A DNA stretch of 64,000 nt from Branchiostoma lanceolatum (lineage: Eukaryota; Chordata; Leptocardii; Amphioxiformes; Branchiostomatidae). The notes beneath the pieces were generated by a model. That model was not told the DNA's origin and searched no databases. It worked only from the letters and a program-made list of their open reading frames with translations. Each line of letters opens with the position of its first letter. Position 1 is the stretch's first letter. Positions 13,203 to 25,180 of the stretch are shown piece after piece. Location of the stretch: positions 6,000,001 to 6,064,000 of the forward strand of contig NC_089724.1 of NCBI RefSeq assembly GCF_035083965.1. Direction: 5' to 3'. Both the position numbers and the translations under genes were made by a program.

Positions 13203-16200
13203 ATGGGAGTTGGATCCAAATCTTCCAATCTTCTGTTCTTTCTTCTGTGTCTTCTGATTCGGCATAGAATCCGGGGAGAGAACGTTCTGTTGGTACCCAC
13301 ACCATGGGCTGAGAGCCACTGGTTCACGTTAGCGAAGGTCGGACAAGCTTTAGTCGGCAGGGGTCATGTCGTCACGGCCGTTGTACCAGAAGACATCGCG
13401 GAGAAACGACGGGCAGAGAGGCCCGACTTCAAGTTTGAAACATTCAATGACCAAGGAACCAGTGCATTAGGGAATAGATATGTAGACCACAACCATTCAA
13501 ATATGACGCAGAGGTCGGTCTACGGATATATAAAAGCTGGTATCAATATATCTAATTTGATAACGAAACACTGTGACCTTCTACTAGGGGACATTGACAT
13601 GATGAGTCGGTTGAAAGCGGTACAATACAGTGTTATTGTTTTTGACTCCTGCATTCCGATTGGCGCCATACTTGCAGCACATTTGGACGCCCCTTATATC
13701 GCCATCAACCGTGGTGATAATTATTTTTTCGACATGACGTCTACAGGTGTTCCGCTCGGTTTGTCTTATGTGCCATTTATTGGGTTTGATTTTACCGACC
13801 ACATGACATTTGTACAGCGAGTACAGAACGTCGTCTTCTTTACTCTTGCTCCCATGATGGCGGATTGGGTTGCGAGTAACACTTATGACGGACTGGTCCG
13901 CAAGTATGTAAATGAAAAAGAAACCATCCAGAGCGTCGTATCCAAGACGGACTTGTGGCTGCGTCAATTTGACCACATTCTGGACTTCCCAGGTCCCTCC
14001 ATGCCCAACATGGTTCAGATCGGTGGATTACACATCGGTGCAGTCTCTCCTCTACCTAAAGTAAGTTAAGTTGCATTGTTGATTCTCATTGTAATCATAC
14101 GCTTTTCAGCCATGTTAGCATTCAATGTCAGTTCGAAGCACATTATGAGAAATCTGAACTGAAACCAAGACCCTCAAAACTCTTTCGTCACTTTTTTTTT
14201 GTCGCGCACTACACCGGTTACGGAAGAACTGGGATGTGCCCGGTAAGGGAATATGTCCATTTCCAATTTACCAAATTTCAGGTCTAAAAAGTATTAGTAT
14301 TCTATTTTTCTCATAAAGCTATACAAAGCCAAAGAAAAACATGCGATAGGTAAATACGTCTTTTTCTAGGCTGGGCTAAAAATGCAGTTTTTAGATATGA
14401 GACCTTGCTATAATTTTTGTCATTTTCGTATCGAAGATTTCAATTAGAGCATTGCTTTCTCATAAAAAATGTCAAGAACTACGCAACCTTCTCCCTTCTG
14501 CCTAATTCTGAAACCAATAGGGAATTGGGTGCCAAACGGCTACTTCACAGTGCTAAGGATTAAAAAGACACTTTACAGATTGTTACTATTGACATACGTA
14601 ATTACAATATCACATTCAGAATGGCTGTTACGAACATTTTGACTTGTTTTAGATCATGGGTTAAATATGCGTGGTTTTATGCCTAGGTATTAGAGTCGTT
14701 CTACCAGAGTGCTGGAGACGATGGGGTGATAGTTGTCAGCTTTGGAACAGTTGTGAAAGCAATGTCGCCGAAGAGGAGAGAAATCTTCACTGCAGCTTTC
14801 GCCCGACTCCGACAGAAGGTGGTGTGGCGGTACGCGGGAGAGAAGCCCACCGGTCTGAGCAACAACATCAAATTGCTGGACTGGCTGCCGCAAAACGACC
14901 TGCTAGGTACGTAAAAAAAAGCTTTTGGTTGATACTTTGGATGATTACATTTTGCTTTGATATTTCGAATTCACTGTACCACAGGCATATTTATACTACA
15001 GGTGTACGTAGGAGTGAAATATCCCCCCCCCCCTGTTCTTCCCCTTTTCTTCTCTTACCGAATCTTCAAACGAATTCATCTTAGCCTTTTACGATTATTT
15101 TTGCGTACACAACTTAACATTATTTAGTTTGGAATTATTTGTTACTTCCAAAAAAAATCCTATATCCTTGGCTCTTGTGTAATAAATAAGACATGATTTG
15201 CAATTTGGCAGGGGGCGGGGTAGAAAATATGCTCACACGACTTCACGTAGACTTTTTGCATAATTTACCACCTTATATAATTCAATTTAGGATTTTTGTC
15301 TATTTTCAGAATAAAATTAACATTTTGTAATCCTGCCTCATCATATGAAAGCCAAATTACCTGGACATAGGCATAGCGGTAGCTTTTTGTACGAGAGCGA
15401 CCGGGTAACTTGAATGAGTGAATTTTGTACATGTATGTGTCGTTAGCCCAAGATATTACGTTAAAAACATTAAACTGACGCAACTAATTATGGACTGTTG
15501 ATCAACGTTGCATTAAAATCACGTTCGTTGCATTGAATGACTTGATAAACCGACTAATTGCCAAACTATGGTGAATGAAGAATATTCTCATCTACGCAAG
15601 TGTTATATTTTCTTAACCCTTTTCAGACCAGGCTTTTATCGGTCATACTAGGACCCCTTAATCCTAATATACTCATCGTATGACAATAAAATTTTTAAGG
15701 GATGATGTACAAGTAAAAGAGATTTAATATGCAAACTTTGGTGTTATAAATAAGGTAATATGGGGTGATATTACGTTATTTCCGCGATTTTATTGTTTGC
15801 AACCTTGTAAATATTGTATTCCCATAAAACTTAAAGGTATGCAAAAAAATTACAAAAAGCGTGAAAAATAAAATATCAAGTCTGCCAAGACTCTGATTGT
15901 CAATAGCAAGAGCATGAAATGACATCATATATTTTTGAAGAGATTGGCTATATTGGATCCGCCATCTCGAAGTGTTAAAATACCTTTTTTTCAGCAAAAC
16001 ACAATGAAAACGTTAATGTTTTTTTAAATAAAAAATACCAGGTAGTGACGGATTTAAAGTGAAAATAGACTAAGCTAATAGTATCATCCGACATTTTTTA
16101 TTTAGAACGATGGCGTCATTCAGTTAGCATCATGTATGATATTAGATCCTAAGAGCTAAATTACATTACATAAGATGCAATTAATGTACGAAAATAGGTG

Positions 16201-17754
16201 TTGTGCAGCAAAAAAAATCACATAAAAACTACACTTTTAATACTAAAATTAGCGAATTTAGTAAAAAAAATGCCTGTCAGAATCGTGAACATGAACCTTA
16301 ATAAATCTTATAAATTACTGCAAAGTAGATTATAGGCACCCTCGGCCTCGTAAACCAGGACCGCCTATCGCTCGACGTTACATTCAAAGGTATGCATAGA
16401 AAAGAAATTCAGAAAAATTAATTTTGACGTCGAGCATAGTCCGTTTATTGGTAGAAAAATAAAACAGTTCTTAAAAAAAGGTTGATACCAACCGTTCATT
16501 TTGCATACAGAGGGAGATGGATTGAAATATGGTATGTATGCTTACAAGGGCGGCCTTTCTATTTTGAATATTACCATCATCTGATTACGAAGTTTGATAA
16601 GTAATATTAAAAAAATTAAACAGTATTGGTCTATCAGCAAGATTTCAACATGTAGCAAACACCATTATCATGTCATAAACGAAATAGAAAATTGGACTAT
16701 TTTAGTTTTCTAAAATATGTAAGTGATTCCAAACTGATGTCTTAATAAATGACTGTATGTAAATTATTTTAATGCGAGTCGATGCAAATCAGGGTTAGAA
16801 CAACAACAATGTCATAAAGTATTGCTTACAGTGCAAATTATACTTTGTTTGCGTTGTTCGATTTGCTAAAGGTCACCCCAAAACCAGAGTCTTCATCACG
16901 CACGCTGGGTCCAGCGGTGTGTACGAGGCCTTGCATCACGGCGTGCCCATGGTTTGTCTGCCACTGGCTGCGGATCAACCCGGGAACGCCGCTCGGGTCG
17001 TGGCCAGGGGACTGGGGGTGAAATTAGACTTAAGCACGGTCACGACGGACCAGTTGTACCAGGCAATTGCTCATATTCTCACCAACAACAGGTATTGCTT
17101 ATGTTAGACAAATAATGCACAATACACGGCGTGGCATATACATCCGACAAACTTCGTTGCAGCTTTGAGGTATTGAGAAAGCAAAACCAATTACAGAATG
17201 AGTAGAAATCCGTACAAAATTGTTTGGTGGACATTGATGCTTTTTCAGTATTACGCCTGATAATTATTAGTATAGGATCAAAACTTCAGAGTCGTTATTG
17301 ATGACTACATTCTTTAGATGCTTTCCTGTATACGTATACGTTTGTAGTATTATTTTTCGTTACTTCATCCAATTTTGGCTGACAATGATCAAATGGTCAT
17401 AACTGTTTCCCTTGAAGCTTATCATGGTATATCAATTTATATGTTTTCTATTATTTTACACATCTCTAAAGCTACCGTGAGAACGCAGCCCGCCTGTCCC
17501 GCCTGTACCGTGACCAGCCCCAGTCGCCCATGAAGCGGGCCGTCTGGTGGATAGAACACGCCATCAAACATGGCCGACTGTCCCATCTCCGCGCACGCGC
17601 CGTCGATCTGCCGTGGTACCAGTACTACCTGCTGGACGTGGCTGCGTTCCTGCTGGCCGTCTGCTCAGCTGCTATTGGAACCGTGTGGTGCAGCTGGTTT
17701 CTCGTCTGCAGAAAAATGTGCTATAAAAATGGTGGCAAGCTTAAGTCTCAGTAG
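13203..17754 (+). CDS. UDP-glycosyltransferase UGT-B, 4 coding exons, 526 aa
   Basis: Paralogue of UGT-A, transcribed divergently from it. Exons: 13203-14060, 14687-14906, 16872-17091, 17472-17754 (stop TAG); lengths 858, 220, 220, 283. It has a signal peptide at the N-terminus, His39 (ESHW), Asp148 (FDSCIPIG), signature pieces WLPQND and THAGSSG...ADQ, a C-terminal membrane anchor, and tail KLKSQ. An AG acceptor at 13157-13158 suggests a separate 5' UTR exon. By my count exon 1 differs from UGT-C by 18 substitutions plus a two-residue gap (HLDA-PYIA here, HLDARVPYIA in UGT-C). AATAAA at 17978-17983 could be its poly(A) signal. It appears intact, and its acceptor substrate cannot be inferred. 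Confidence 0.93.
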
Positions 17755-17977
17755 ACATATAAACTACCAATCTTACCTCGTTTTTAGTCTGATATTCCTA
17801 ATATAGGTATGCTTTCTGCACTAAGATTAGGAATTCTAATCACGCTATGATTTTAAAAAAGTATTTACCTACATTTTAGTAGTCCACAGGTCTGTTTTGT
17901 GTCCTTTTGCTAACAGGATTATCTTTCCATCGATAGACGTTTACATATATATGCTCAAGTCAGCACACTCTGACATC

Positions 17978-17983
17978 AATAAA
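17978..17983 (+). terminator. Candidate poly(A) signal for UGT-B
   Basis: AATAAA 224 nt past the UGT-B stop. The corresponding bases in the UGT-A flank are altered, so use of this site is only a guess. Confidence 0.35.
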
Positions 17984-18149
17984 TTATACCGCACTAAAGA
18001 CACGCCGGGCACAACAACATCTGCAGTTGTTTTTTCAATAATTCTTTTTATCTATTTTAGTCACATATGTTTATGAGTATCAGGCAAAAACACGATCTCT
18101 TATGTCGAGTGGATAAAGAAAATGAATAGGAACAATACTAGTTTGTGAT

Positions 18150-18690
18150 CTATCAGTCAAGAGAGACTGCAAATATGTGAATGAATGTGTGGACGATATC
18201 GAATATATTGAAGTTTTTTTTCATGTAAAACTGACATAGACCTTTGTGGCAGCAAAGAACATAATGTACTGTCTTAAAGTTGCTGTAGGTCAACTTAATT
18301 TGCAAGGGATGATAACAGAGTACTCCTTTGGATAGGGTAATGTTCTCAGTGTAGAAGGTAATGTTTAGTTGCTTCACTATGGTAACCACATTTACTTGTA
18401 GGATAAAAAATACAATGGTGTTGAAATAGATGTTGGTTTGACTAAAGTTTAGAAGAAGCTTTGTCATGTAAACCTCAGATTGTTTATAGCTATGAGAGAA
18501 AATCGAGTTTTCTCGGTCTGTTGAGTAGTGTATCTAACCCAATTAAAAATGCTGATCGTGAGAGAAGATTGGACATTAGAGGGAAATCGATTCCACAAGT
18601 AAAGTTGAGAATAACAAGGATATTTGAAAATAGCTTTCAGTTTCATTATACCATTAGTTATTTTACAAAATTGGAACAACTTATGATTTT
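18150..18690 (-). mobile_element. LINE C-terminal fragment (copy in UGT-B 3' flank)
   Basis: This is the reverse complement of about 40665-41170. On the minus strand the frame near 18560-18700 reads LWNRFPSNVQSSLTISIF, a phrase typical of the region just before the Cys/His knuckle in LINE reverse-transcriptase proteins. It is decayed by frameshifts and stops. Because it is shared by the flanks of UGT-B and UGT-C (and partly UGT-A), it predates their duplication. Confidence 0.72.
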
Positions 18691-18825
18691 GGATTCTGCC
18701 GGCAAGAAAATCCAATCCAACCTCGGCTAACAGCCTCGTGTTTAGTGCCTCTCATGACTCCAATACAAATCCTGAGAAGGCTACACCGAACAACATCAGC
18801 ATTTTTTTCTAATGAACATGTACAA

Positions 18826-21800
18826 TGCGGGGGTGATGGGCAGGTACAAAATGCCCGTGGTGAAAGACAATCATTGTGATTCCTTAGTCTGTGGGGCACA
18901 TATCCGAGGCAACGATTCCACAGTCCGTGGGGGTGATGGACAGGGCACAGACCCGAATGTCCGTGGTGAAGGACGAGGCAATAAGCATGCTATTCCTCAG
19001 TCCGTGGGGGTGATGGACAGGGCACATACCCGAATGTCCGTGGTGAAGGACGAGGCAATAATTCCTCAGTCCGTGGGGGTGATGGACAGGGCACATACCC
19101 GAATGTCCGTGGTGAAGGACGAGGCGATAATTCCTCAGTCCGTGGGGGTGATGGACAGGGCACAGACCCGAATGTCCGTGGTGAAGGACGAGGCAATGAT
19201 TTCTCAGTCCGTGGTGGTGATGGACAGGGCACAGACCCGAATGTCCGTGGTGAAGGACGAGGCGAAGATTCCTCAGTCCGTGGGGGTGATGGACAGGGCA
19301 CATACCCGAATGTCCGTGGTGAAGGACGAGGCAATGATCCCTTAGTCGATGGTGGTGATGGACAGGGCACATACCCGAATGTCCGTGGTGAAGGACGAGG
19401 CAATAATTCCTCAGTCCGTGGGGGTGATGGACAGGGCACATACCCGAATGTCCGTGGTGAAGGACGAGGCGATAATTCCTCAGTCCGTGGGGGTGATGGA
19501 CAGGGCACAGACCCGAATGTCCGTGGTGAAGGACGAGGCGATAATTCCTCAGTCCGTGGGGGTGATGGACAGGGCACAGACCCGAATGTCCGTGGTGAAG
19601 GACGAGGCGATAATTCCTCAGTCCGTTGGGGTGATGGACAGGGCACAGACCCGAATGTCCGTGGTGAAGGACGAGGCAATGATTTCTCAGTCCGTGGGGG
19701 TGATGGACAGGGCACATACCCGAATGTCCGTGGTGAAGGACGAGGCGATAATTCCTCAGTCCGTGGGGGTGATGGACAGGGCACAGACCCGAATGTCCGT
19801 GGTGAAGGACGAGGCAATGATTTCTCAGTCCGTGGGGGTGATGGACAGGGCACAGACCCGAATGTCCGTGGTGAAGGACGAGGCGATAATTCCTCAGTCC
19901 GTGGGGGTGATGGACAGGGCACAGACCCGAATGTCCGTGGTGAAGGACGAGGCAATAAGCATGCTATTCCTCAGTCCGTGGGGGTGATGGACAGGGCACA
20001 TACCCGAATGTCCGTGGTGAAGGACGAGGCAATAATTCCTCAGTCCGTGGGGGTGATGGACAGGGCAAAAACACGAATGTCCGTGGTGAAGGACGAGGCG
20101 ATAATTCCTCAGTCCGTGGGGGTGATGGACAGGGCACATACCCGAATGTCCGTGGTGAAGGACGAGGCAATGATTTCTCAGTCCATGGTGGTGATGGACA
20201 GGGCACAGACCCGAATGTCCGTGGTGAAGGACGAGGCGATGATTCCTCAGTCCGTGGGGGTGATGGACAGGGCACATACCCGAATGTCCGTGGTGAAGGA
20301 CGAGGCAATGATCCCTCAGTCAGTCCGTGGGGGTGATGGACAGGGCACAGACCCGAATGTCCGTGGTGAAGGACGAGGCAATAATTCCTCAGTCCGTGGG
20401 GGTGATGGACAGGGCAAAAACACGAATGTCCGTGGTGAAGGACGAGGCGATAATTCCTCAGTCCGTGGTGGTGATGGACAGGGCACATACCCGAATGTCC
20501 GTGGTGAAGGACGAGGCAATGATTTCTCAGTCCATGGTGGTGATGGACAGGGCACAGACCCGAATGTCCGTGGTGAAGGACGAGGCGATGATACCTCAGT
20601 CCGTGGGGGTGATGGACAGGGCACAGACCCGAATGTCCGTGGTGAAGGACGAGGCAATGATTTCTCAGTCCGTGGGGGTGATGGACAGGGCACAGACCCG
20701 AATGTCCGTGGTGAAGGACGAGGCGATAATTCCTCAGTCCGTGGGGGTGATGGACAGGGCACAGACCCGAATGTCCGTGGTGAAGGACGAGGCGATAATT
20801 CCTCAGTCCGTGGGGGTGATGGACAGGGCACAGACCCGAATGTCCGTGGTGAAGGACGAGGCGATAATTCCTCAGTCCGTGGGGGTGATGGACAGGGCAC
20901 AGACCCGAATGTCCGTGGTGAAGGACGAGGCGATAATTCCTCAGTCCGTGGGGGTGATGGACAGGGCACATACCCGAATGTCCGTGGTGAAGGACGAGGC
21001 AATGATTTCTCAGTCCGTGGGGGTGATGGACAGGGCAAAGACCCGAATGTCCGTGGTGAAGGACGAGGCGATAATACCTCAGTCCGTGGGGGTGATGGAC
21101 AGGGCACATACTCGCACGTCCGTGGTGAAGGACGAGGCAATGATTCCTCAGTCTTTGGAGGTGATGGACAGAGTACAGACCCGAATGTCCGTGGTGAAGG
21201 ACGAGGCAATGATTCCTCAGTCCGTGGTGGTGATGGACAAGGCACAGACCCGAATGTCCGTGGTGAAGGACGAGGCAATAATTCCTCAGTCCGTGGGGGT
21301 GATGGACAGGGCACATACCCGAATGTCCGTGGTGAAGGACGAGGCTATGATTTCTCAGTCCGTGGTGGTGATGGACAGGGCACATACCCGAATGTCCGTG
21401 GTGAAGGACGAGGCGATAATTCCTCAGTACGTGGGGGTGATAGACAGGGCACAGACCCGAATGTCCGTGGTGAAGGACGAGGCGATAATTCCTCAGTCCG
21501 TGGTGGTGATGGACAGAGTACAGACCCGAATGATCGTGGTGAAGGACGAGGCGATAATTCCTCAGTCCGTGGTGGTGATGGACAGGGCACATACCCGAAT
21601 GTCCGTGGTGAAGGACGAGGCGATAATTCCTCAGTCCGTGGGGGTGATGGACAGGGCACATACCCGAATGTCCGTGGTGAAGGACGAGGCGATAATTCCT
21701 CAGTCCGTGGGGGTGATGGACAGGGCACAGACCCGAATGTCCGTGGTGAAGGACGAGGCGATAATTCCTCAGTCCGTGGGGGTGATGGACAGGGCACAGA

Positions 21801-23655
21801 CCCGAATGTCCGTGGTGAAGGACGAGGCGATAATTCCTCAGTCCGTGGGGGTGATGGACAGGGCACAGACCCGAATGTCCGTGGTGAAGGACGAGGCGAT
21901 AATTCCTCAGTCCGTGGGGGTGATGGACAGGGCACAGACCCGAATGTCCGTGGTGAAGGACGAGGCGATAATTCCTCAGTCCGTTGGGGTGATGGACAGG
22001 GCACATACCCGAATGTCCGTGGTGAAGGACGAGGCAATGATTTCTCAGTCCGTGGGGGTGATGGACAGGGCACAGACCCGAATGTCCGTGGTGAAGGACG
22101 AGGCGATAATTCCTCAGTCCGTGGGGGTGATGGACAGGGCACATACTCGCATGTCCGTGGTGAAGGACGAGGCAATGATTCCTCAGTCCGTTGGGGTGAT
22201 GGACAGGGCACAGACCCGAATGTCCGTGGTGAAGGACGAGGCAATGATTCCTCAGTCCGTGGGGGTGATGGACAGGGCACAGACCCGAATGTCCGTGGTG
22301 AAGGACGAGGCGATAATTCCTCAGTCCGTGGGGGTGATGGACAGGTCACATACCCGAATGTCCGTGTTGAAGGACGAGGCAATGATTCCTCAGTCCGTGG
22401 GGGTGATGGACAGGGCACATACCCGAATGTCCGTGGTGAAGGACGAGGCGATAATTCCTCAGTCCGTGGGGGTGATGGACAGGGCACAGACCCGAATGTC
22501 CGTGGTGAAGGACGAGGCGATACTTCCTCAGTCCGTGGGGGTGATAGACAGGGCACAGACCCGAATGTCCGTGGTGAAGGACGAGGCGATAATTCCTCAG
22601 TCCGTGGTGGTGATGGACAGAGTACAGACCCGAATGTCCGTGGTGAAGGACGAGGCGATAATTCCTCAGTCCGTGGTGGTGATGGACAGGGCACAGACCC
22701 GAATGTCCGTGGTGAAGGACGAGGCGATAATTCCTCAGTCCGTGGGTGTGATGGACAGGGTACAGACCCGAATGTCCGTGGTGAAGGACGAGGCGATAAT
22801 TCCTCAGTCCGTGGTGGTGATGGACAGGGCACAGACCCGAATGTCCGTGTTGAAGGACGAGGCAATAATTCCTCAGTCCGTGGGGGTGATGGACAGGGCA
22901 CATACCCGAATGTCCGTGGTGAAGGACGAGGCAATGATTCCTCAGTCTTTCGTCGTGATGGACAGGGCACATACCCGAATGTCCGTGGTGAAGGACGAGG
23001 AATTAAGCACGCTATTCCTTAGTCCATGGGGGTGATGGACAGGGCACATACCCGAATGTCCGTGGTGAAGGACTAGGCAATGATTCCTCAGTCCGTGGGG
23101 AAGATGGACAGGGCACATACCCGAGTGTCCGTGGTGAAGGACGAGGCAATGATTCCTCAGTCTTCGGTGGTGATAGACAGGACATAGACCTAAATTTCAG
23201 TGGTGAAGGACGAGGCAATAAGCATGCTTTTCCTCAGTCCTTAGGGATGATGGACAGGGCACATACCCGAATGTCCGTGGTGAAGGACGAGGAATTAAGC
23301 ACGCTATTCCTCAGTCCGTGGTGGTGATGGACAGGGCACAAACCCGAATGTCCGTGGTGAAGGACGCAGCAATGATTCCTCAGTCCGTGGGGTTGATGGA
23401 CAGGGCACATACCCGAATGTCCGTGGTGAAGGACTAGGCAATGATTCCTCAGTCCGTGGGGAAGATGGACAGGGCACATACCCGAGTGTCCGTGGTGAAG
23501 GACGAGGCAATGATTCCTCAGTCTTCGGTGGTGATAGACAGGACATAGACCTAAATTTCAGTGGTGAAGGACGAGGCAATAAGCATGCTATTCCTCAGTC
23601 CTTAGGGATGATGGACAGGGCACATACCCGAATGTCCGTGGTGAAGGACGAGGCA
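18826..23655. repeat. 69-bp minisatellite, about 70 units
   Basis: A tandem array of 69-bp units (each with GTCCGTGGGGGTGATGGACA and ACCCGAATGTCCGTGGTGAA) runs for 4.8 kb. Edge units (18826-18900, 23040-23655) are the most diverged, as expected for an old array homogenised in the middle. Each unit is itself an imperfect double: both halves start GTCCGTGG and continue TGATGGACAGGGCA or TGAAGGACGAGGCG (36+33 bp). Since 69 is divisible by 3 and the unit lacks stops in several frames, very long open frames appear on both strands (up to about 1000 codons). None has a start context, signal, domain or splice support, so I do not call them genes. Common variants are CAGACC/CATACC, GGGGGTG/GGTGGTG and CGATAATTCC/CAATGATTTC. 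Confidence 0.97.
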
Positions 23656-25180
23656 CTAAAACGAGCTGTACACAAAGAATTTAGCTCAGGGAGTAAACGT
23701 CTTAAAATGATTGCAATAAACTACCACATAACGTTCGTGTTGTAAGAAGAATATGGTCTGCCGGTGTGTGCGCAATGCAAAGTTGTTGATATATCTATTT
23801 ACTTCTAATGTATCTGAAGACTGGCTCGTGCCATGTTGTAACCTCTCGGTTTTCGTTTTTAATTAGTATTGCTGAACTGTGAAATTTGAATAACGGAATA
23901 ACTTCTAATGATTAGTTGGAAATTTTTGTCCTGCTGTCATTTTGCCGGAGTGTCCTCGAGTTACTATTTATGAACCGTCATGACCTTGTTGCCATTTTTA
24001 CCTTTCTTTAACTGTAACATATTATATTGCGTGGGTCAGGTAGCCGAAAGAAAACATATTTTTTTCGCAAGCACTGGAAGATTAGCTCGGAGTCGGTAGA
24101 TAGGTGATAGGGCATCTTCGACTTGAAATTGAAGAAATTGACAAATGAGAAAAGATTGAGTAAAAGACGACTGTTGCAACAAAGACAGTTGTATTTCAGA
24201 AGATTGATATAAGGACGATTATATGACGAACCTTGCAGCCTTTAGAATATCTTTGCAAACCACACTTTTTGTTCTGTTCTTAAGTAATTCAATATCAACT
24301 GCCCGAGAAGTGTGTGTACATGTTCTTACAATACAAATATAAAAGAAAAGAAATGTTGATGTGGACAAATATAAAAGAAAAGAAATGCTGATGTGCAACA
24401 AGTGGTTTGACATGCTAAAAGCTTTTCTTTTAAGTTTTGAAATTATGAGGAGGCGAATGATCCCCCGTCCCAGGAATCCATAAAAGCCCAGTCTAGGTAG
24501 GGTTAATCATCTTAAACAAACGTGAGGAGAATTGAAAACAGAGATGTACGTTTATGTGTCCAAGGTACTCCCATTCCAAATGTTATGATTTAATGTCAGA
24601 TTAAGTGATATGTTAACTTACAAAAGCAAACATTAATACTATATATTATATAGATGTCCATTTTGTAACAGCAGTCATGACCATAAGACCAAAACTTTAT
24701 TCTTAAACAACACCATGCCTATGTCAAGTAGGTTCTTTTACAGGCAAAAGTCAACATTTCAAGTTTTTTTTCTTCATTTCAAAACCAAGACATTGGTTCT
24801 GACTGCGGTGATTAAAGCTATACCATTACATTTGATACCATTACATTTCATAGATATCTATGAAAACATCACTAGTGTGCTCTAACATCTCGAAGCGTCA
24901 TGAAGAAGGTATTCATATGTAATTCTGTACCGTATACCACGTACTAGTATTTCTTTAAGTCAAATATCTACAAAAACAGAATTTAGAATTATTTGGCTCA
25001 ACGTTAGCTCTAAAAAGGTACGATTTAGTTTTTACCCTTTACACATGCCTTTCATCGTGATTGCAAAGCCATAAAAGTAATATTTCAACTTCAAGCATTT
25101 AAGATGACAAAAGTTGATGTCTCATGTCAACATTCCTCTGCGCTCTTCTTTTTTTTGTTGCCAGCTGCTTTTTCTCATCA
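23656..25180. other. Intergenic, including the likely AGPAT 3' UTR
   Basis: No coding exon seen. A 31-bp direct duplication around ataaaagaaaagaaatg is present at about 24336-24397. TTTATT at 24696-24701 is AATAAA on the minus strand and could end the acyltransferase mRNA about 480 nt past its stop. Confidence 0.45.
24696..24701 (-). terminator. Candidate poly(A) signal for the AGPAT-like gene
   Basis: AATAAA on the minus strand, 480 nt beyond the stop codon. Position is plausible; nothing else supports it. Confidence 0.3.

Noticed and set aside
13584-13976. 130-codon minus-strand frame (and its counterpart at 45806-46204 on plus)
   Set aside because: Exact antisense shadow of UGT exon 1; no independent features.
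19978-23035. Open frames of about 900-1000 codons on the plus strand, and 300-700 codons on the minus strand
   Set aside because: They are products of a stop-free 69-bp repeat seen in several frames at once; no domain, signal peptide or splice support.
18826-23655. CRISPR-like array
   Set aside because: Units are contiguous and nearly identical with no unique spacers, and the surroundings are eukaryotic genes with introns.
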